Notes: a model not told the origin generated them from the sequence alone. Shown: positions 8,035-20,292, counted from the stretch's first letter. The stretch: DNA of 64,000 bases from Paucibacter sp. KBW04 (GCF_003852425.1 NZ_QAJN01000001.1:124001-188000), one strand, 5' to 3'. Numbers and translations: made by a program.

Positions 8035-9026
8035 GCGCCGCCGAATGGATGCCCCTGGTTTTCCTGGGCCTGATGGGCCTGGCCCTGTTGATCTATGTGG
8101 TGCTGGACGGCTACGACCTGGGCGTGGGCCTCTTGATGCTGGGTGCCAGCGAGGCCCAGCAGGACCGCATGGTCGCCTCGATCGGCCCTTTTTGGGATGC
8201 CAATGAAACCTGGCTGGTGTTGGGCGTGGGGCTTTTGCTGGTGGCCTTTCCCAAGGCCCATGGCCTGATTCTGCAAGCGCTCTACCTGCCGGTGGCCTTG
8301 ATGCTTTTGGGCCTGATGCTGCGCGGAGTGGCGTTCGACTTCCGCGTCAAAGCGCAAGCGCAGTGGAAGCCTTTGTGGAACGCGGCGTTCATGAGCGGTT
8401 CGGCCCTGGCTGCGGCGGCCCAGGGCTGGATGTTGGCGCGCTACATCAGCGGCTTTGCCGAGGGCTGGGCGTACACCGTTTTTGCTGCTGTGATCGCGCT
8501 GGCGCTGTCGGCCGCCTATGCCTTGCTGGGCGCGGCCTGGCTGATCATGAAGATGGAAGGGGACTTGCAGGCCCTGGCGGTGCGCCGCGCCAAGCTGGCC
8601 TGGCCGGCGGTGGTGCTGGGTTTGCTGCTGGTGTCTCTGATCACGCCCATGGTCAGCCCGTCGGTGGCGGCGCGCTGGTTCAGCCTGCCGGAGTTCATCG
8701 CCTTGCTGCCGATTCCCTTGATGACGGCCCTGTCCTTGCTGGCCTTGCGCGGGCTGCTCAACTCGCACCGGGTGTTGGGCAAGCTCTGTTGGGCGCCTTT
8801 CGCACTGATGGTGGTGGTGATGCTGCTGGGCTTTCTGGGCCTGGCCTACAGTCTGTTTCCCTTTGTCATCATGGATCGCATGACGGTCTGGCAAGCTGCG
8901 GCGGCCATCGACTCCCTGCGCTTCATTCTGTGGGGGGCGGCGCTGACGGTGCCGGCGATTCTGGGCTATACCGTGTTTGCCTATCGGGTGTTTTGGGGCA
9001 AATCGGGGGAGCTGAAGTACGCCTGA
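8031..9026 (+). CDS. cydB: cytochrome bd ubiquinol oxidase subunit II
   Basis: 331 residues, multi-span, with the family signatures YVVLDGYDLGVGLL near the start, IGPFWDANETWLVLGVG, and ALYLPVALMLLGLMLRGVAF. It forms the structural partner of subunit I in the quinol oxidase. ATGA overlap with the upstream gene implies translational coupling. No CydX-like small subunit frame is seen after it. Confidence 0.93.
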   Translation: MSAAEWMPLVFLGLMGLALLIYVVLDGYDLGVGLLMLGASEAQQDRMVASIGPFWDANETWLVLGVGLLLVAFPKAHGLILQALYLPVALMLLGLMLRGVAFDFRVKAQAQWKPLWNAAFMSGSALAAAAQGWMLARYISGFAEGWAYTVFAAVIALALSAAYALLGAAWLIMKMEGDLQALAVRRAKLAWPAVVLGLLLVSLITPMVSPSVAARWFSLPEFIALLPIPLMTALSLLALRGLLNSHRVLGKLCWAPFALMVVVMLLGFLGLAYSLFPFVIMDRMTVWQAAAAIDSLRFILWGAALTVPAILGYTVFAYRVFWGKSGELKYA

Positions 9027-9255
9027 GGCGGGGGATTGGCGGCAGCGGCGGCGGCAAACTGACCCGCCCGGCGCAACTCATCGGCCAGAAACGCAGTTCG
9101 TCGCTTTGCGGTGGAGTCCGGGGGGGCTTGTCTGGATACTGCGAGCATGGATCCAGCCCAAGGCTGGAATGCTTGGGGGCTGGAAAAGAGGGAGGCGTAT
9201 GTTCTGCGGTCAAAACTTGAATTCGATTGCCACACAACACAAAGAAAAAAGCCGG

Positions 9256-9504
9256 GTGAAGCGCTTGGGTTTGAGCCTGAGCCTGGTGCTGGGCATGGGC
9301 TTGTTGATGCCGGTGCAGGCCGCACAAGCCAGTGAGGTGGTCAAGCTGGCGCGTCTGGTGATCACCGGCAAGCGACTGAGCGCGCCGCCAGTGGCCAAGC
9401 CGGTACCGCCCTCCATCAGCAAGGGCGAGGTGCTGAGCCAGCGGGGCGACGATGACGATGGGCGCTTGGGTGAGGCCCGACGCAGCCAGTTTCGCCCCAT
9501 CTAA
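9256..9504 (+). CDS. small secreted protein with signal peptide
   Basis: 82 residues from a GTG start: VKRLGLSLSLVLGMGLLMPV plus QAAQA is a good signal peptide, leaving a mature peptide of under 60 residues containing LARLVITGKRLSAPP and an acidic RGDDDDGR run. Small exported peptides carrying a V-(I/V)-TGKR motif are common in this bacterial group; I know no function. A Met start 20 codons upstream is also open, but the GTG sits exactly at the positive charge of the signal peptide. A strong terminator follows. Confidence 0.55.
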   Translation: MKRLGLSLSLVLGMGLLMPVQAAQASEVVKLARLVITGKRLSAPPVAKPVPPSISKGEVLSQRGDDDDGRLGEARRSQFRPI

Positions 9505-9522
9505 GCGCCGCTAAACACCGCC

Positions 9523-9553
9523 AAAGCCAGGGCATTTACAGCCCTGGCTTTTT
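9523..9553. terminator. rho-independent terminator
   Basis: AAAGCCAGGGC, a seven-base loop, then GCCCTGGCTTT and a T run: an 11-bp stem. It lies between the small secreted protein and the convergent acetyltransferase gene and can serve the plus strand, and with its A-rich left side probably both directions. Confidence 0.9.
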
Positions 9554-9569
9554 TCATTGCGAGCTGCGG

Positions 9570-10097
9570 TCAACGGATTTTGGGCGGCGCGGGGTGCAGG
9601 CGGCCCATGGCCAAGGCCTCCACATACTCTCCGTCTCGTAATGCGAAGGCCGGCATGCGGCCCTCGATCACAAAGCCGTGGCGCTGATAGAGGCGAACAG
9701 CTTTTTCGTTGTCCGCATACACGGTCAACTCCATCCGCAGAATTTGCGCCCAGTTGTCCGCATAGTCCAGCAAGGCCTGCATCAAGGCGCCGCCCACGCC
9801 TTGACCCTGGGCATGGGCGGCCACCGAGATGCCCATGGTCGCCGCATGCCGCCGCCGCAGCACAGGGCTTGCGGCATGCAGGCCGGCGCTGCCCACCAAT
9901 TCATCGCCACGCAGCGCCACCAGAGACAGATCCACCCGCCCATTGCCCGGCTGCGCGCCTTCTTGCAGGCGTTGCCGCCACTGCTCCTCGCTGGGGTAGG
10001 GCAGTTGCAGCAGGCCGCCAAAGACTTCTGGGTGGCTCATCATGCTGACGAAGCCAGGTGCATCGTTCACTTGGGCACGGCGTATCGAGATTTCCAT
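9570..10097 (-). CDS. GNAT N-acetyltransferase, YhhY-like
   Basis: 175 residues with the YhhY pattern: EISIRRAQVNDAPGFVSMMS, the LQLPYPSEEQWRQRL segment, MGISVAAHAQGQGVGGALMQ (acetyl-CoA loop) and RMELTVYADNEKAVRLYQRH followed by GFVIEG. YhhY acetylates free amino acids or modified amino acid antibiotics; that role is carried over by family only. The ATG has AAGGAGA seven bases upstream. Confidence 0.82.
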   Translation of the reverse strand: MEISIRRAQVNDAPGFVSMMSHPEVFGGLLQLPYPSEEQWRQRLQEGAQPGNGRVDLSLVALRGDELVGSAGLHAASPVLRRRHAATMGISVAAHAQGQGVGGALMQALLDYADNWAQILRMELTVYADNEKAVRLYQRHGFVIEGRMPAFALRDGEYVEALAMGRLHPAPPKIR

Positions 10098-10141
10098 CAA
10101 AGACTCTCCTTGTGAGTGGGGCTGATGAGGCGGTGGAAATG

Positions 10142-10171
10142 AAAAAAGCCCGCTGGCTAGCGGGCTTTTTT
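10142..10171. terminator. bidirectional rho-independent terminator
   Basis: AAAAAAGCCCGCT, loop GGCT, AGCGGGCTTTTTT: a 13-bp perfect stem flanked by A and T runs, so it can act on both strands. No convincing gene ends at it. It lies upstream of the YhhY-like gene and would terminate any transcript coming leftward from 10.2-10.4 kb. Confidence 0.85.
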
Positions 10172-10480
10172 CTCTGCGAGCGCCTGAGCTTGGGGGCTCC
10201 GGCTGGCTCTGGGATCAGGGTGAGAGGGATGTCATCGGCCGCTTGCGTGGCATCCCGGGCTTGGCTTGGCTGCGATGCATGGACTGCAGTAGCAGCAGGC
10301 AGCTAGGGCTCACCATCTGCAGGGTGTGCAGAGGGTTGCGGCTCAGATTGAGAGCAGGCGATTGAGCGAGGAGCTGATCAGGGATGCGGCGCGACATGGT
10401 CGAGCCAGTATGCGGGTGAAGCCTTGCAGACGTCAACGCCGAGGCACGGTGAATTATTTGCACACTGCGACAATGCGGCC
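10172..10480. other. 309-base stretch without a convincing gene
   Basis: It holds only a weak minus-strand frame (about 60 codons, starting near 10397, MSRRIPDQLLAQ...) without a Shine-Dalgarno. That frame would end just before the bidirectional terminator, which is the only support for it. The rest probably contains the promoter of the SET-domain gene; I see no clear -10/-35 pair. Confidence 0.4.
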
Positions 10481-10987
10481 ATGCCTCGCCTGACCTCGAT
10501 CCCTCTCGCGCCCGCCCCGGCTGGCAATGCTGTCAACGCTGAACCTGGCCAGCCCAGTGCTCGCGTCAAGGGTCAGGTCTTGCCTGCCGAGCGATTTGCC
10601 CTGCGCGTGGGCCCTAGTCCCATCGATGGTTTGGGGGTGTTCGCAGCCGAGGCCATTCCGGCCAAGCGCAAGATTGGTGAGCTGCGCGGCGAGGCCATCT
10701 CGGTGCGTGAAGCCCGCAAGCGCGCCAAAGGCCGCGAGCGGATTCATATCGTCGAGGTTTCTGAAACTCGTGCGGTGGACGCTACCGAGTCCAAGGACGC
10801 GCTGCGCCACATCAACCACAGCTGCGCGGCCAATGCCAAGCTGCGCATCAATCAGGGCCGGGTGGAGTTTTACGCCTTGCGCGATATCGAGCCGGGCGAA
10901 GAGCTCAGCTGCGACTATGGCGAGAGCCACCACGAAGGCCGGCTGAGCTGCCGCTGCGGGGCGGCGAATTGCGTGGGGCGGCTCTAA
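10481..10987 (+). CDS. SET-domain protein (putative protein lysine methyltransferase)
   Basis: 168 residues. Signature parts appear in order: GLGVFAAEAIPAKRKIGELR (SET N-terminal strand), RHINHSCAANAKLRI (the NHSC pseudoknot motif that binds S-adenosylmethionine), GEELSCDYG (active-site Tyr), then a post-SET zinc cluster CRCGAANCVG. Bacterial SET proteins of this short type methylate protein lysines; the target is unknown. I chose MPRLTSIPL as start because the upstream extension has no family similarity. Confidence 0.85.
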   Translation: MPRLTSIPLAPAPAGNAVNAEPGQPSARVKGQVLPAERFALRVGPSPIDGLGVFAAEAIPAKRKIGELRGEAISVREARKRAKGRERIHIVEVSETRAVDATESKDALRHINHSCAANAKLRINQGRVEFYALRDIEPGEELSCDYGESHHEGRLSCRCGAANCVGRL

Positions 10988-11024
10988 GCAAGGCTCAAAC
11001 GAATCATTGAATTGGCGGGTTCGG

Positions 11025-11120
11025 GCCGAGCGGGGTCTTGCACTCCGCTCATGTCCTCCGGCTCCGGCCTGCGGCCGCCGCCTCCCCCTTTACTTCGCTG
11101 CGTGCAAGGCCCCACTCAGC
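11025..11120. repeat. long imperfect inverted repeat
   Basis: GCCGAGCGGGGTCTTGCA and, 60 bases later, TGCAAGGCCCCACTCAGC match in 15 of 18 positions as an inverted repeat. The stretch lies between convergent genes and looks like an intergenic palindromic unit, but only one copy is present here. Confidence 0.4.
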
Positions 11121-11151
11121 CGGTTCGGCCTGTGGGGCCTACAGGCATGAT

Positions 11152-11853
11152 TCAGGACAAGACCTGACCCTCTTGCGGCTGCAACCAGAACAGGCGCAGA
11201 TCCTGGGCTGAGAACAAGGCGTCGTCGATCAGCACGTCCTGGTCGATCTCGTCCTCGGGCTCGTACTGCTCGGCAATATAGGCTTCGCGTTGTTCACCGG
11301 CAGGCATGGCCACGGCGGCGACGGACATCAGCATGGCGTCCAGCATCTGCCCGGCTTCGCTTTCGCTGTCGTGCACATACCAAACTTGCTCGTTGTCTTC
11401 CACGGCTTGCATAAAGCCTTCCACCCACATCACACCGGGCGCCGGCAGATCGCTGAGTTGGTCGGCCGTCAGCACGCCTTGGGCCAGCAGGTCGGCCTTG
11501 GTGGCTTCGTCGAACTCGGTGATCAGCGGCTCCAGCAGCATGGCTTCGGGGTCGGCCGACAGGGCTTCAGGGTCCAGGCTGTCGGCGATCTCGTTCCAGC
11601 GTGTCATCAGCACGTCCATGAACTCTTCGGTGGCTTCTTGCTCGTCCAGCACCGCCGCCCAGTTGTCGCCAAACAAGGCGTCCATGGCGGCGATGGGGCT
11701 GAGGACCACGGGGCCGCAGATCAGGGCGGTCATATAGCCGTCCAGGGTGTCAATCGGCACGGCATCCGCGTCTTCGGGTGTGGCGGCGGCCAGCATTTGG
11801 AGCAGGGCGGCCAAGCGCTCGGCATTGGCGTGATCGATATTGCTTTGGGTCAT
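11152..11853 (-). CDS. UPF0149 (YgfB/YecA) family protein
   Basis: 233 residues, acidic and helical. PIDTLDGYMTALICGPVVLS near the start and PGVMWVEGFMQAVED in the middle are the typical UPF0149 features (the first, 'LDGFLTAL...GP', is the family hallmark). No C-terminal SEC-C zinc motif is present, unlike YecA itself. Role unknown. It lies downstream of alaS behind an intrinsic terminator. Confidence 0.8.
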   Translation of the reverse strand: MTQSNIDHANAERLAALLQMLAAATPEDADAVPIDTLDGYMTALICGPVVLSPIAAMDALFGDNWAAVLDEQEATEEFMDVLMTRWNEIADSLDPEALSADPEAMLLEPLITEFDEATKADLLAQGVLTADQLSDLPAPGVMWVEGFMQAVEDNEQVWYVHDSESEAGQMLDAMLMSVAAVAMPAGEQREAYIAEQYEPEDEIDQDVLIDDALFSAQDLRLFWLQPQEGQVLS

Positions 11854-11876
11854 GTTTTTACGTCCTTGAAAAAGCA

Positions 11877-11912
11877 ACAAGGGCTCTCGGTCTTTGTTGC
11901 GAGAGCCCTTGT
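11877..11912 (-). terminator. terminator after alaS
   Basis: ACAAGGGCTCTCG and CGAGAGCCCTTGT form a 13-bp perfect stem with a 10-base loop; on the minus strand it is followed after a few bases by a five-T run. It separates alaS from the UPF0149 gene. Confidence 0.8.
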
Positions 11913-11934
11913 CGGTGTCAGATTGAATAAAGAG

Positions 11935-14574
<2,640 letters not shown>

Positions 14575-14613
14575 TCTTGGGCTGCTTTCGGCTTAGGCGC
14601 GGGGGCGTGGCGC

Positions 14614-14637
14614 AAAAAACGCGGGCCGGGCCCGCGT
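14614..14637 (-). terminator. terminator-like hairpin in the alaS leader (candidate attenuator)
   Basis: On the minus strand the leader reads ACGCGGGCC, one base, GGCCCGCGT followed by a run of six T. This 9-bp GC stem plus U tract ends about 40 bases before the alaS ATG and downstream of the TATAAT box. No minus-strand gene lies upstream that it could terminate, because gabD is divergent. Confidence 0.7.
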
Positions 14638-14664
14638 CAGTTCTTGCTACTTCTTCAGTGCTGA

Positions 14665-14670
14665 ATTATA
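14665..14670 (-). promoter_or_regulatory. alaS -10 box
   Basis: Perfect TATAAT on the minus strand, about 90 bases before the alaS ATG. A TTGTCA lies upstream with a 14-base spacer, shorter than ideal, so the -35 is not certain. Confidence 0.55.
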
Positions 14671-14780
14671 GGGCGGCCCAGGGCTGACAAGCCTGTGACA
14701 GCCGGGGCTGCCCGCCTCGGGTAGAGTGTTGCGTCCAACAGCGCTGCGGTGCTTGTTGCGCAAACCTCGGAGACTCCAGC

Positions 14781-16268
14781 ATGAATAGCAAGACTTCCCC
14801 TCTGGCCGCCCTCGACGACGCCAGCCTTTTGCGAACCCAGGCCCTGATCAACGGTGAATGGGTGAGCGGCGCCAGCCAATTCGCCGTCACCGACCCCGGC
14901 ACCGGCGCGCATCTGGCCGATGTGGCCAATCTGGGGGCTAGCGAGGCGGACGCGGCGATTGCCGCCGCCAACAATGCCTGGGGCCCTTGGCGCAGCAAGA
15001 CGGCCAAGGAACGTGCCGCCATCCTGATGCGTTGGTCGCAGCTGCTGCACAAACATGCCGAGGACCTGGCCCGCATCATGACGGCCGAGCAGGGCAAGCC
15101 CCTGGCCGAGGCGCGTGGCGAGGTGGCGTATGGCGCCAGCTTCATCGACTGGTTTGCCGAGGAGGGCAAGCGGGTCTACGGCGAGACCATCCCCACGACA
15201 GACAACAACAAGCGCTATCTGGTCATCAAGCAGCCCATGGGCGTTTGCGCGGCCATCACGCCCTGGAACTTCCCCATTGCCATGATCACCCGCAAGGTGG
15301 CGCCGGCCCTGGCGGCTGGCTGCACCGTGGTGATCAAACCGGCCGAGGCCACGCCGCTGTGCGCGCTGGCCGTGGCCGAATTGGCTCAGCGTGCCGGCAT
15401 GCCGGCCGGTGTGTTGAATGTGTTGACGGCGGATGCCGACAACTCCATCGCCATCGGCCATGTGCTGTGCGATAGCGATGTGGTGCGCCATCTCTCCTTC
15501 ACCGGCTCCACCGAGGTGGGCCGCATTCTGATGCGCCAGTGCGCGGGCACGGTCAAAAAGCTTTCGCTGGAGCTGGGCGGCAATGCGCCCTTCATCGTCT
15601 TCGACGATGCCGATCTGGACAGCGCGGTGGAGGGCGCCATCGCCAGCAAATACCGCAACGCCGGCCAGACCTGTGTGTGTGCCAACCGCCTCTATGTGCA
15701 GGCCGGTGTGTATGAGGCCTTCTTGGAGAAGCTGACCTTGAGAGTCGGCGCACTCAAGCTGGGCAATGGTTTTGAGTCGGGTGTGAATGTGGGCCCGCTG
15801 ATCGACGCGCAAGCCATGGCCAAGGTGCAGTCCCATGTGGACGACGCCCTGGCCCTGGGCGCGCGCCTGCTGGTGGGCGGCAAGGCGGCCACCGAGCTGG
15901 GTGAGCAGTACTTCGAGCCGACCCTGCTGGCCGATGTGACGCCGGCCATGCTCTGCTCGCGCGAGGAGACCTTCGGCCCCTTGGCCCCTGTGTTCAAGTT
16001 CCAGACCGAGGCCGAGGCCATCGCCCTGGCCAATAACACCGAGTTCGGCCTGGCCAGCTATTTCTACAGCCGCGATATCGGCCGCATCTTCCGCGTCGGC
16101 GAGGCGCTGGAGTACGGCATGGTGGGCGTCAACACCGGCCTGATCGCCACGGCCGAGGTGCCGTTTGGCGGCGTCAAGCAAAGCGGCCTGGGCCGCGAGG
16201 GCGCACACCAGGGCATGGACGACTATGTGGAGATCAAATACCTCTGCCTGGGCGATATCCAGAAATAA
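14781..16268 (+). CDS. gabD: NAD(P)-dependent succinate-semialdehyde dehydrogenase
   Basis: 495 residues of the aldehyde dehydrogenase superfamily, GabD type: LINGEWVSGASQFAVTDPGT at the start, ITPWNFPIAMITRKVAPALA, the cofactor loop SFTGSTEVGR, the catalytic Glu in LELGGNAPFIVFDDADLD and the catalytic Cys in NAGQTCVCANR. It oxidises succinate semialdehyde to succinate (4-aminobutyrate breakdown). No aminotransferase gene is next to it here. A GGAGA Shine-Dalgarno precedes the ATG and a strong terminator follows. Confidence 0.92.
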   Translation: MNSKTSPLAALDDASLLRTQALINGEWVSGASQFAVTDPGTGAHLADVANLGASEADAAIAAANNAWGPWRSKTAKERAAILMRWSQLLHKHAEDLARIMTAEQGKPLAEARGEVAYGASFIDWFAEEGKRVYGETIPTTDNNKRYLVIKQPMGVCAAITPWNFPIAMITRKVAPALAAGCTVVIKPAEATPLCALAVAELAQRAGMPAGVLNVLTADADNSIAIGHVLCDSDVVRHLSFTGSTEVGRILMRQCAGTVKKLSLELGGNAPFIVFDDADLDSAVEGAIASKYRNAGQTCVCANRLYVQAGVYEAFLEKLTLRVGALKLGNGFESGVNVGPLIDAQAMAKVQSHVDDALALGARLLVGGKAATELGEQYFEPTLLADVTPAMLCSREETFGPLAPVFKFQTEAEAIALANNTEFGLASYFYSRDIGRIFRVGEALEYGMVGVNTGLIATAEVPFGGVKQSGLGREGAHQGMDDYVEIKYLCLGDIQK

Positions 16269-16303
16269 GACTGGCGAGCGCGGCGCGCGTCGCCGCAATG
16301 TGC

Positions 16304-16329
16304 AAGGGCAGCCGAGGCTGCCCTTTTTT
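16304..16329 (+). terminator. terminator after gabD
   Basis: AAGGGCAGCC, a short loop, GGCTGCCC and six T. It lies between the converging gabD and chemoreceptor genes. Confidence 0.9.
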
Positions 16330-16351
16330 CATCGCCTGGGGCCGATGCCGG

Positions 16352-17899
16352 TCAGGACGCCAGCTTGAACACCGACACCGAGTCGACCAACTGCTGGGCC
16401 TGCAGCTTGAGGCTTTCGGCTGCGGCGGCCGATTGCTCGACCAGGGCGGCGTTTTCCTGCGTGGCCCGGTCCATATGCGCCACGGCGCGGCCGACTTGGG
16501 TGACGCCGGTGCTTTGCTCCTGGCTGGCTGCGCTGATCTCGCCCATGATGTCGGTGACGCGGCGGATGGAGTTGACCACCTCCTGAATGGTGGCGCCTGC
16601 GCCGTCCACCTGGGCGCAGCCCAGTTCTACCCGGTCCACGCTGGCACCGATCAAGCTCTTGATTTCCTTGGCCGCTTCGGCCGAGCGGCCGGCCAGGGTG
16701 CGCACCTCGCTGGCCACCACCGCAAAGCCACGGCCCTGCTCACCGGCGCGGGCAGCTTCCACCGCGGCATTGAGGGCCAGGATATTGGTCTGGAAGGCAA
16801 TGCCGTCGATCACGCCGATGATGTCGGAGATCTTGCGCGAGCTCTCACTGATCTCGCGCATGGTGTTGACCACCTGGCCCACGGCCGCGCCGCCTTGCTG
16901 CGCAATCTGCGAGGCTTGCTGAGCCAGCTGATTGGCCTCGCCGGCGCTGTCGGCATTGCCGCGCACGGTGCTGCCCAGCTGGGTCATGGATGCGGCGGTT
17001 TGCTCCAGTGCCGAGGCCTGCTTCTCGGTGCGCAGGGACAGATCGCTATTGCCCGAGGAGATCTGTGCCGAGGCGGTGGCCACGCCCTCGGCGTTCTCGC
17101 GCACGTCTTGCACGATGGCGGCCAGGCGGCTCTGCATCTCTTGCATGGCGCCCAGCAGCTGGGCAGTTTCGTCGCTGCCTCTGGGGCTGATTCGCATGGC
17201 CAGGTCACCCGCGGCCACACCGCTGGCCACACGGACCGCCTCGGACAGGGGGCCGGTGATGGAACGCACCAACCACCAGCTGGCGGAGCTGCCCAGCAAT
17301 AGGGCCAGACCCACCAGCAGTGCGATCTGCAGCTTGGCTTGGCCGACGTCCTCACTGGCCAGTTGGCCGTCGCGCGCCATCTGGGCTTCGCTGCGCTCGA
17401 CCAAGGCGTCCACCGCCGCCATATAGGCCAGATGCTTGGGCCGCATATCGCGCAGCAGCAGGGTCTTGGCCGCCTCCATATCGCCGGATAGAACGGCCTT
17501 GGCGACCTTGTCGCGTTGCAGGCGGTACTCGCCCCGGGCTTGGTTCAGACGAGCCATGCCGCGCTGGCCTTCGGCGTCGTCCAGCACCTTGCTGAGCTTG
17601 TCCAGCGTGCTGACGGTGGTCTTGGAGATGTCGGCGATTTGCGCCAGCTGGGTCTCGATCTCGGCCTTGTCATTCAGGATGATCAGATCGCGCATGGCCC
17701 GGGCGACCTGGCCATTGGCCTCCTTGACGGAGAGCAGCAACTTCACCGTGGGGTAGCGCTCCTGCATGGTCAGGCGGAACTGCGCGTCGATCTCACTCAA
17801 GCGGCTCCAGGCCAGGCTGCCGAGCAGCAACATCAGCACACTCATGGCGGCGAAGCCAAGGCTCAGGCGGGTGGAAATCTTCATCGATCGGAAGCCCAT
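16352..17899 (-). CDS. methyl-accepting chemotaxis protein
   Basis: 515 residues: TM1 near residues 10-28 ([18 protein letters not shown]), a periplasmic four-helix-bundle sensor, TM2 around 190-210 ([19 protein letters not shown]), a HAMP domain and a long cytoplasmic signalling domain. The hairpin tip is recognisable in [20 protein letters not shown] and [20 protein letters not shown]. It ends VSVFKLAS without a CheR-tethering pentapeptide. The start has GGAGAAG six bases upstream, which rules out the longer reading. Confidence 0.92.
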   Translation of the reverse strand: MGFRSMKISTRLSLGFAAMSVLMLLLGSLAWSRLSEIDAQFRLTMQERYPTVKLLLSVKEANGQVARAMRDLIILNDKAEIETQLAQIADISKTTVSTLDKLSKVLDDAEGQRGMARLNQARGEYRLQRDKVAKAVLSGDMEAAKTLLLRDMRPKHLAYMAAVDALVERSEAQMARDGQLASEDVGQAKLQIALLVGLALLLGSSASWWLVRSITGPLSEAVRVASGVAAGDLAMRISPRGSDETAQLLGAMQEMQSRLAAIVQDVRENAEGVATASAQISSGNSDLSLRTEKQASALEQTAASMTQLGSTVRGNADSAGEANQLAQQASQIAQQGGAAVGQVVNTMREISESSRKISDIIGVIDGIAFQTNILALNAAVEAARAGEQGRGFAVVASEVRTLAGRSAEAAKEIKSLIGASVDRVELGCAQVDGAGATIQEVVNSIRRVTDIMGEISAASQEQSTGVTQVGRAVAHMDRATQENAALVEQSAAAAESLKLQAQQLVDSVSVFKLAS

Positions 17900-18086
17900 T
17901 TGCGACTTCTCCTTTTCTTGTTTGACGAGGGGAGAAAAGGGCAGAGGGTAAAGATCGGGTCTGCGTCTGACTTGGCTTAGATCAAGGCGAATGGTTTCCA
18001 TGCGCGAAAGCTCGCTTGCAGACTTCAAAAAGTCACGCGGCCGCTGCGAGCTGTCGCCTGGATGCGTCGGTTTGGTTGATTAGTGT

Positions 18087-18112
18087 CTTGGATGGGGTCA
18101 GGTCTTGCTAGT
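18087..18112 (+). repeat. REP-like unit, host copy
   Basis: The core GGGGTCAGGTCTTGCT and its flanks match a stretch inside the prophage ahead of the mor-like gene in 23 of 26 positions. It lies in the 300-base gap between the chemoreceptor and the interrupted receptor gene, which otherwise shows only a terminator. The motif resembles short intergenic units linked with REP-associated transposases; that link is from memory. Confidence 0.4.
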
Positions 18113-18125
18113 GAACCGTGGAACG

Positions 18126-18150
18126 AAAAAAAGGGCACCGAAGTGCCCTT
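18126..18150 (-). terminator. terminator of the oar-type receptor gene
   Basis: On the minus strand: AAGGGCAC, loop TTCG, GTGCCCTT followed by a long T run. It lies about 50 bases beyond the receptor stop codon. A second hairpin (GGCAGGCT/AGCCTGCC) sits between. Confidence 0.9.
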
Positions 18151-18199
18151 TTGAGAGGGGCAGGCTGAGCCTGCCTTGATATTTCCCGAACCCTGAGGC

Positions 18200-20287
18200 T
18201 TAGAACTCGTACTTGGCCGTGACTTGGATGGCCCACTGCGACTCGCCCTTGTTCTGGCGGGTTTCATAGTCGTCCGGGCCGACCACGCTGTAGACGTACT
18301 TGCCGTTCTGGATGCCGGCGAAGTTGACGAAACCGCGACGGTTGCCGCCATTGCCACCACCGGGGTTGAAGCCGATCTCGTCGATGCGGCCCCAGTTCTT
18401 GTTCAGCAGATTGCCAAAGTTCAGGATGTCCAGCGTGATGGAACCCTTGTGGTTGGCGGTGAATCCAGGCACGTCTTGGCTCAGGCGCAGGTCGAAGTTA
18501 TTGGCAAACTTGGACCGAGCCGTATTGCGGCCGACCACGCCACCCTTGGCGGCGCTCAGGTCGGAGTTGCTGTTCACCACTTGCCAGAACAAGTCCTCGG
18601 CAGCCTGGGCGCTCATGCCGCTGGCCTTGGTGCCGCGGAAGATCACTTCGCCCGAACCGGGAGCGGTGGGGATGTACATCAGGTCGTTGCCTGCGTAGCC
18701 GTCACCGTTCATATCGTTCTTGAAGGTCCAGCTATAGGGCTTGCCGGTGCGGCCTTCATAAACGACGCCGACGGTCGTCTTGTACTTGCCCACCCAGGCC
18801 TTGGACCAGTTCACGGCCGCGGTGATGCGGTCTTGAATCAGTGTGGCCGAGGTGGCGTTGATGTCTTCGTTGGGGTTGAAGACCGCGCGGTTGCCGTAGT
18901 TGGAGCTAGAGGTCGAGGAGGTCAGGGGGCTGACTTCCTTGGCGGCCGTGCGGGTGTAAGCGGTAGACCAGGACCAGCCTTGGTTCTGCTGCGAAAGCTG
19001 CAGGGTCAGGGCATTGCCGCCACCTTGGCTGGTGCGCTCGGCGAGCAGCACATTGCCGAAGTTTTTGTCGCGATTGTTCTTGGTCTGCGCGCCGCAACCG
19101 CTGGTGGCGGTGGAGTCGCCATTGACCCAGCAGTTCACGTTTTGGCCCGCGGCGTTGTAGTACATCTCGCGACCGTCAGGTGCAGTATTGACGGGTGCGC
19201 CCAGGTTCAGGTGACGGTAGTAAATGCCGTCCTTGGTCTTGGTGGACAAGAGGTCCACACCCGCGACCAAACCAGCCCAAGGCAGTTCGGTGTCCAGGCC
19301 CAGGTTGAACTTCCAGACCGAAGGCTGCTTCAATCCAGGCGACAGGATGTCGACGTTCAACGCTGGGGGCTGACCCGCCACTTGGGGCTGATTGTTCACA
19401 TCGTTGGTGTACTGAATCGAGGAGCAAGGCGTGGTCGTAGGGCCGCAGTTGAAGGTGGCGGTCGCTACACCCGAGTTCGAGTAGGGGTTGGACAACCACA
19501 CATTGGCCGCCGAGCCTTGGAACAAGCCGAAGCCGCCACGCAGCTGTGCCTTCTTCTGATCCAGGCCCTTGAAGGCATAGTTGAAGCCAAAGCGCGGCTG
19601 CACCAGGGTTTGGCCGTCAATGGTCTGGCTGTTGTCGTAGCCAAATGCGGCCTGCGCCTTGGCGTTGTAGATCGGGGCGTCGGGCGTGCTTGCACGGTCC
19701 AGGCGCAGACCTGCGGTCAAGGTCAGGTTGCGATTGACGGTCCAGGTGTCCTGCACGAACAAGCCCACATTGTTGAGCTTCCACTGGGCCACACCGTCAT
19801 CCAGGGTCTTGCCTGCCAGGGGCAATTGGACGGCATAGCTGGTGGGGATGCCGGCCTTCCACAGGGCGGCAGGGTCGGTGCCGCGGAAGCTGTAGTTGCC
19901 CTTGGTGTTTTGCAAGAAGGCGTTGTAGGTGTCGTTGCTGCTGTAGTCAGCACCGAACTTCAACTCATGGTCGTCCAGATTCCAGGTGCCGGCGAAGTAG
20001 CCGTCCCAGGTCTTGGTACGCAGGATGTTGAACTGGCGGCTGTTTTCGGTTCCGAAGAACAGGGTGCGGTCCGACTTGTAGGTCGCGTCCGAGGGATAGA
20101 CCAATTGGATCTGGGGCAGATCGATATTGTTCTTGGGCACGCTGTCGTAGTCGCGCTTGGACAGCTTGAACTCGGTGGAGAAGTCCGGGGTCCAGTCCGC
20201 GAACCATTGGCCGACGACGGTCTGAATCGTCTTCTTCTGGGTCCACCAGTAGGAGCTCAGCGACAGGGCGGTGGGCGAGAAGCCTGC
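18200..20287 (-). pseudogene. oar: Oar-type TonB-dependent receptor, 3' part (split by the prophage)
   Basis: 695 residues of outer-membrane beta-barrel, from YAGFSPTALSLSSYWWTQKK to a C-terminal aromatic KYEF. It is the continuation of the piece beyond the right end of the prophage: removing the phage and one GTAGG copy joins ACC TAC to GCA GGC in frame and gives one protein of 1093 residues. This part has lost its start, signal peptide and plug domain, so it cannot reach the outer membrane. Oar-type proteins import large ligands with TonB energy; the ligand is unknown. Confidence 0.93.
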
Positions 20288-20292
20288 GTAGG
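20288..20292. repeat. prophage target-site duplication, left copy (GTAGG)
   Basis: GTAGG directly precedes the phage TGTAAAGC end and recurs directly after the ...TTCACA end at the other side. Five bases is the duplication length made by Mu. Confidence 0.93.

Noticed and set aside
9027-9255. Search for a CydX-like small subunit after the oxidase genes
   Set aside because: No short hydrophobic frame with a ribosome site is present; frames there are GC-rich shadows.
14655-16298. A 547-codon minus-strand frame opposite gabD
   Set aside because: Antisense shadow of the dehydrogenase; amino-acid composition is typical of a reverse-strand reading.
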